NCBI RefSeq assembly: GCF_022869865.1
Contig: NZ_CP094984.1
Span: 930,001-994,000, forward strand
From: Arthrobacter zhangbolii
GTDB lineage: Bacteria > Actinomycetota > Actinomycetes > Actinomycetales > Micrococcaceae
Direction: 5' to 3'
DNA length: 64,000 nt
Positions within the stretch are counted from its first letter, which is position 1. Each line of letters starts with the position of its first letter. The translations under genes and the position numbers were made by a program. The notes below the pieces were generated by a model that was not told the DNA's origin, ran no database searches, and saw only the letters and a program-made list of their open reading frames with translations. Below are positions 61,576 through 64,000 of this stretch, one piece after another.

Positions 61576-62921
61576 GCCCGGAAAAGTCCACCGAAGGTGG
61601 GCACAACGCAGACCGCGAAACGTCCGAAGCCGAAGAGCTTCGACTGGAAGCTGCGGCCGAAACCGCGGGAGGGCAGCTGCCTCCGCCCGCCGCTGCGGTA
61701 GGAACCACCATCAAGCCCGCCCCCGATGCGGCACCGGGAGTGCTTGAGCGCATCGTGACCGGCAGCGGTCTGGTGTCCGTGCTGGCTGTCCTGATGGCGC
61801 TGGTGGTCGGCGGGGTGCTGATTGCACTGACCGACGAGGACACCACCGCTGCGGCCGGCTACCTCTTCAACCGGCCCGGAGACTTCTTCGCCGCCGCGTG
61901 GGACGCTGCCGCCGGAGCCTACTATTCGCTCTTCCAGGGCTCGATTGTCAACGTTGAGGCTGAGAGCTTCACGCGAGCGATTTATCCCCTGACCCAGACG
62001 CTGACCACCGCCACTCCGCTGATCTGCGCCGGCCTCGGCGTCGCGCTGGCGTTCCGCGCCGGCCTGTTCAACATCGGTGCCCAGGGCCAGATCATCATCG
62101 GCGCCGCACTGGCCGGATGGGTCGGGTTCACCTGGCAGCTGCCCATGGCACTGCACCTGCTGCTGGTGATCGTCGCCGGACTGCTCGGCGGCGCCATCTG
62201 GGGCGGCATTGCCGGCCTGCTGAAGGCCCGAACCGGTGCGCATGAAGTCATTGTCACCATCATGCTCAACTACGTCGCCATCCAGCTGGTGGCCTACCTG
62301 CTGACCACACCGGGCTTCCAGCGCGAGGGATCGAACAACCCCATCAGCCCCCAGCTGAACGAAAGCGCCATGTTCCCCAAACTCCTGGGAGACAGTTTCC
62401 GGCTGCACTGGGGATTTGTGCTGGCCGTCGCCGCCACCGTGTTTGTCTGGTGGCTGCTGAACCGCTCCACGGTCGGCTTTGAACTCCGCGCAGTTGGCGC
62501 CAACCCCGACGCCGCCCGCAACGCCGGCATCAGCACCACCAAGGGCTACGTTGTGGTTATGCTGATCGCCGGTGCACTCTCCGGCCTGGCCGGCGTCTCG
62601 CAGGTTTCCGGCACCGAACGCGTGCTGACCGCCGACGTCGCCGCGAGCTTTGGCTTCGATGCCATCACCGTGGCGCTGCTGGGGCGTTCGACGCCGTGGG
62701 GAACCTTTGCAGCAGGCCTGCTGTTCGGCGCCTTCCGCGCCGGCGGCGTGGCCATGCAGACCAACACCGGGACCAGCATTGACATTGTCCTGGTGGTCCA
62801 GTCCCTGATCGTCCTGTTCATTGCCGCCCCGCCGCTGGTGCGTTCCCTGTTCAGGATCCCGCCACCCGGAGCCTTCCGCACCACCCGCAAGAGCGCCGAA
62901 GCCGCCGGAGGAGCAGCATGA
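61572..62921 (+). CDS. Nucleoside ABC transporter permease (NupP/YufP type)
   Basis: 449 residues. A 60-residue hydrophilic Glu/Ala/Pro-rich N-terminus precedes about nine membrane segments. TPLICAGLGVALAFRAGLFN, then IGAQGQIIIGAALAGW, is the branched-chain/nucleoside permease hallmark; FELRAVGANPDAARNAGIST is the EAA-type ATPase contact loop. GTG start overlapping the ATPase stop (GTGA). Confidence 0.91.
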   Translation: MSPEKSTEGGHNADRETSEAEELRLEAAAETAGGQLPPPAAAVGTTIKPAPDAAPGVLERIVTGSGLVSVLAVLMALVVGGVLIALTDEDTTAAAGYLFNRPGDFFAAAWDAAAGAYYSLFQGSIVNVEAESFTRAIYPLTQTLTTATPLICAGLGVALAFRAGLFNIGAQGQIIIGAALAGWVGFTWQLPMALHLLLVIVAGLLGGAIWGGIAGLLKARTGAHEVIVTIMLNYVAIQLVAYLLTTPGFQREGSNNPISPQLNESAMFPKLLGDSFRLHWGFVLAVAATVFVWWLLNRSTVGFELRAVGANPDAARNAGISTTKGYVVVMLIAGALSGLAGVSQVSGTERVLTADVAASFGFDAITVALLGRSTPWGTFAAGLLFGAFRAGGVAMQTNTGTSIDIVLVVQSLIVLFIAAPPLVRSLFRIPPPGAFRTTRKSAEAAGGAA

Positions 62922-64000
62922 GCACCGCAACCACCACAGCCCCCGCGCCGTCCCCGGCGCCGGAAACAGTAGTGCGCAGCTGGAAAACACCCATTCTGCT
63001 GGGCGTCCTGGCCATACTCGGACTGGTTTTCTTCGCGTTCCTCTCACCGGACACCGAGGTCACTTTCCGTCTCACCGACCCGGAAGCGGCCATCACGCTG
63101 CCTAACCTGGTCTTCTCAGCCCGGGCCTTTGGCTGGGCCGGCGCCATCGCGCTTGTCCTGCTTGCTGCCTGGTCCTTTGTCCTGGTCCGTTCGGGCCGGC
63201 GGCTGCCCCTGTGGCTGCCGATCATTTTCGGCGTCGTCTTCGTCTCGGGCTTCCTGGCCTGGTCCGTCGGCAGCACGGGTAACCCGAATGTTGCCCTGTA
63301 CGGCCTGCTGGCCGGCAGCGTGACGCTGGCCGTACCGCTGGTCTTCGGTTCGCTTTCCGGCGTCCTCTGCGAACGCTCCGGCGTGGTCAACATTGCCATT
63401 GAGGGCCAGCTGCTCTTCGGCGCCTTTGCCGCCGCGGTGGCCGGTTCCCTTTCCGGCAACGCGTTCATCGGCCTGCTCGCCGCAGCCATCGCCGGTGTGC
63501 TCGTTTCCCTGGTCCTGGCGGTATTCAGCATCAAGTACATCGTGAACCAGGTGATTGTGGGTGTGGTGCTGAACGTTTTGGTCTCCGGCCTCACCGGCTT
63601 CCTGTTCTCCACGGTCCTGAGCAAGAACGCCGCCGAACTGAACACGGCCCCCCGCCTGCCGAACATCAGGATTCCGTTCCTGGCGGACATTCCGATCATC
63701 GGTCCGATCCTCTTTGACCAGTCCCTGATCGGCTACCTGATGTACTTCGCCGTCGCCGCCGTCTACTTCGGGCTGTTCCGCACCCGCTGGGGCCTGCGCA
63801 CCCGCGCCGTGGGCGAACACCCGAAGGCAGCTGACACACTGGGCGTGAACGTCAACCGCACCCGCTTCACCAACGTGCTGCTGGCCGGCGCAGTTGCCGG
63901 CATCGGCGGGTCCTTCTTCACCCTGGTCTCCGTGTCCAGCTTCGGCCAGGACATGACCGGCGGCCAGGGCTACATTGCCCTGGCAGCCCTCATCCTGGGC
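62918..64000 (+). CDS. Nucleoside ABC transporter permease (NupQ/YufQ type), partial at window edge
   Basis: 361 codons are open from ATG 62918 to the last base, with no stop. It starts MSTATTTAPAPSPAPETVVR, then has membrane segments KTPILLGVLAILGLVFFAFL and AFGWAGAIALVLLAAWSFVL. The conserved block ERSGVVNIAIEGQLLFGAFA and the contact loop TRAVGEHPKAADTLGVNVNR identify it as the second permease of the same importer. ATGA overlap with the preceding gene. Perhaps 60-70 residues are missing. Confidence 0.9.
   Translation, partial: MSTATTTAPAPSPAPETVVRSWKTPILLGVLAILGLVFFAFLSPDTEVTFRLTDPEAAITLPNLVFSARAFGWAGAIALVLLAAWSFVLVRSGRRLPLWLPIIFGVVFVSGFLAWSVGSTGNPNVALYGLLAGSVTLAVPLVFGSLSGVLCERSGVVNIAIEGQLLFGAFAAAVAGSLSGNAFIGLLAAAIAGVLVSLVLAVFSIKYIVNQVIVGVVLNVLVSGLTGFLFSTVLSKNAAELNTAPRLPNIRIPFLADIPIIGPILFDQSLIGYLMYFAVAAVYFGLFRTRWGLRTRAVGEHPKAADTLGVNVNRTRFTNVLLAGAVAGIGGSFFTLVSVSSFGQDMTGGQGYIALAALILG

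Noticed and set aside
60159-63047. Minus-strand open frame of 962 codons across the nucleoside ABC genes
   Set aside because: Its composition (Ser/Arg/Pro-rich) and lack of motifs show it is the shadow of genuine plus-strand transporter genes.

Overview
The window is ordinary chromosome of a high-GC actinobacterium, most likely Arthrobacter or a close relative in the Micrococcaceae. The evidence is the codon bias, the frequent GTG starts, and lineage-typical families: DUF6318 lipoproteins, an MSMEG_6728-type protein, the DUF6350 gene before purN, the DUF3618/holin-like stress trio, and a GguAB/ChvE sugar transporter under a ROK regulator. I see no rRNA, tRNA, transposase, phage block or CRISPR array. 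Genes cut by the window edges are ureF (left) and a nucleoside-type ABC permease (right).

Layout. 1-2801: urease ureA-ureB-ureC-ureF on the minus strand. 2904-10751: a TSUP exporter, DoxX protein, class III phosphodiesterase, PNPOx-like protein, catalase, Stealth sugar-phosphate transferase, a lipoprotein and a small acetyltransferase. 10868-14856: an unusual array of three DUF6318 lipoprotein genes and two PKD-type secreted protein genes, built by tandem duplication with a diverged, AT-richer cassette inside each unit. 14853-19554: MSMEG_6728 protein, acetyltransferase, DUF1684, a second TSUP exporter, DUF6350 and a small membrane protein. 19595-24814: purN and purH, separated by an MFS transporter, a DUF559 endonuclease-like gene and a repeat-rich gap. 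24990-32293: icd, a BASS-type symporter, hsp20 with CIRCE and HAIR-like operators, a GCS2 ligase pair, and a three-gene stress/envelope operon. 32359-39011: an oxidoreductase, the chvE-gguB-gguA sugar ABC transporter and its ROK regulator. 39104-42238: gamma carbonic anhydrase, purU, an acetyltransferase and a flavin monooxygenase. 42346-44854: a ZTP riboswitch followed by glyA-folD. 44935-51417: an ABC-2 exporter, macro-domain protein, xth, trpS and a 2H phosphoesterase. 51470-55801: a hydrolase and the sdhCDAB operon. 56029-64000: manC, an M20 amidohydrolase and a BMP/nucleoside ABC transporter.

How the genes fit together. One-carbon and purine metabolism is strongly represented: purN, purH, purU, glyA and folD all make, use or recycle formyl- or methylene-tetrahydrofolate, and glyA-folD lies behind a riboswitch that senses ZTP, the signal of formyl-THF shortage. 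Two carbohydrate or nucleoside uptake systems sit near central-metabolism genes (icd, sdh). Many genes carry a -10-like hexamer six or seven bases before the start codon, which suggests leaderless transcripts and was used to choose several starts.

The most unusual part is the DUF6318/PKD array at 10868-14856. It looks like a locus that has duplicated and then diversified by recombination across a gene junction.
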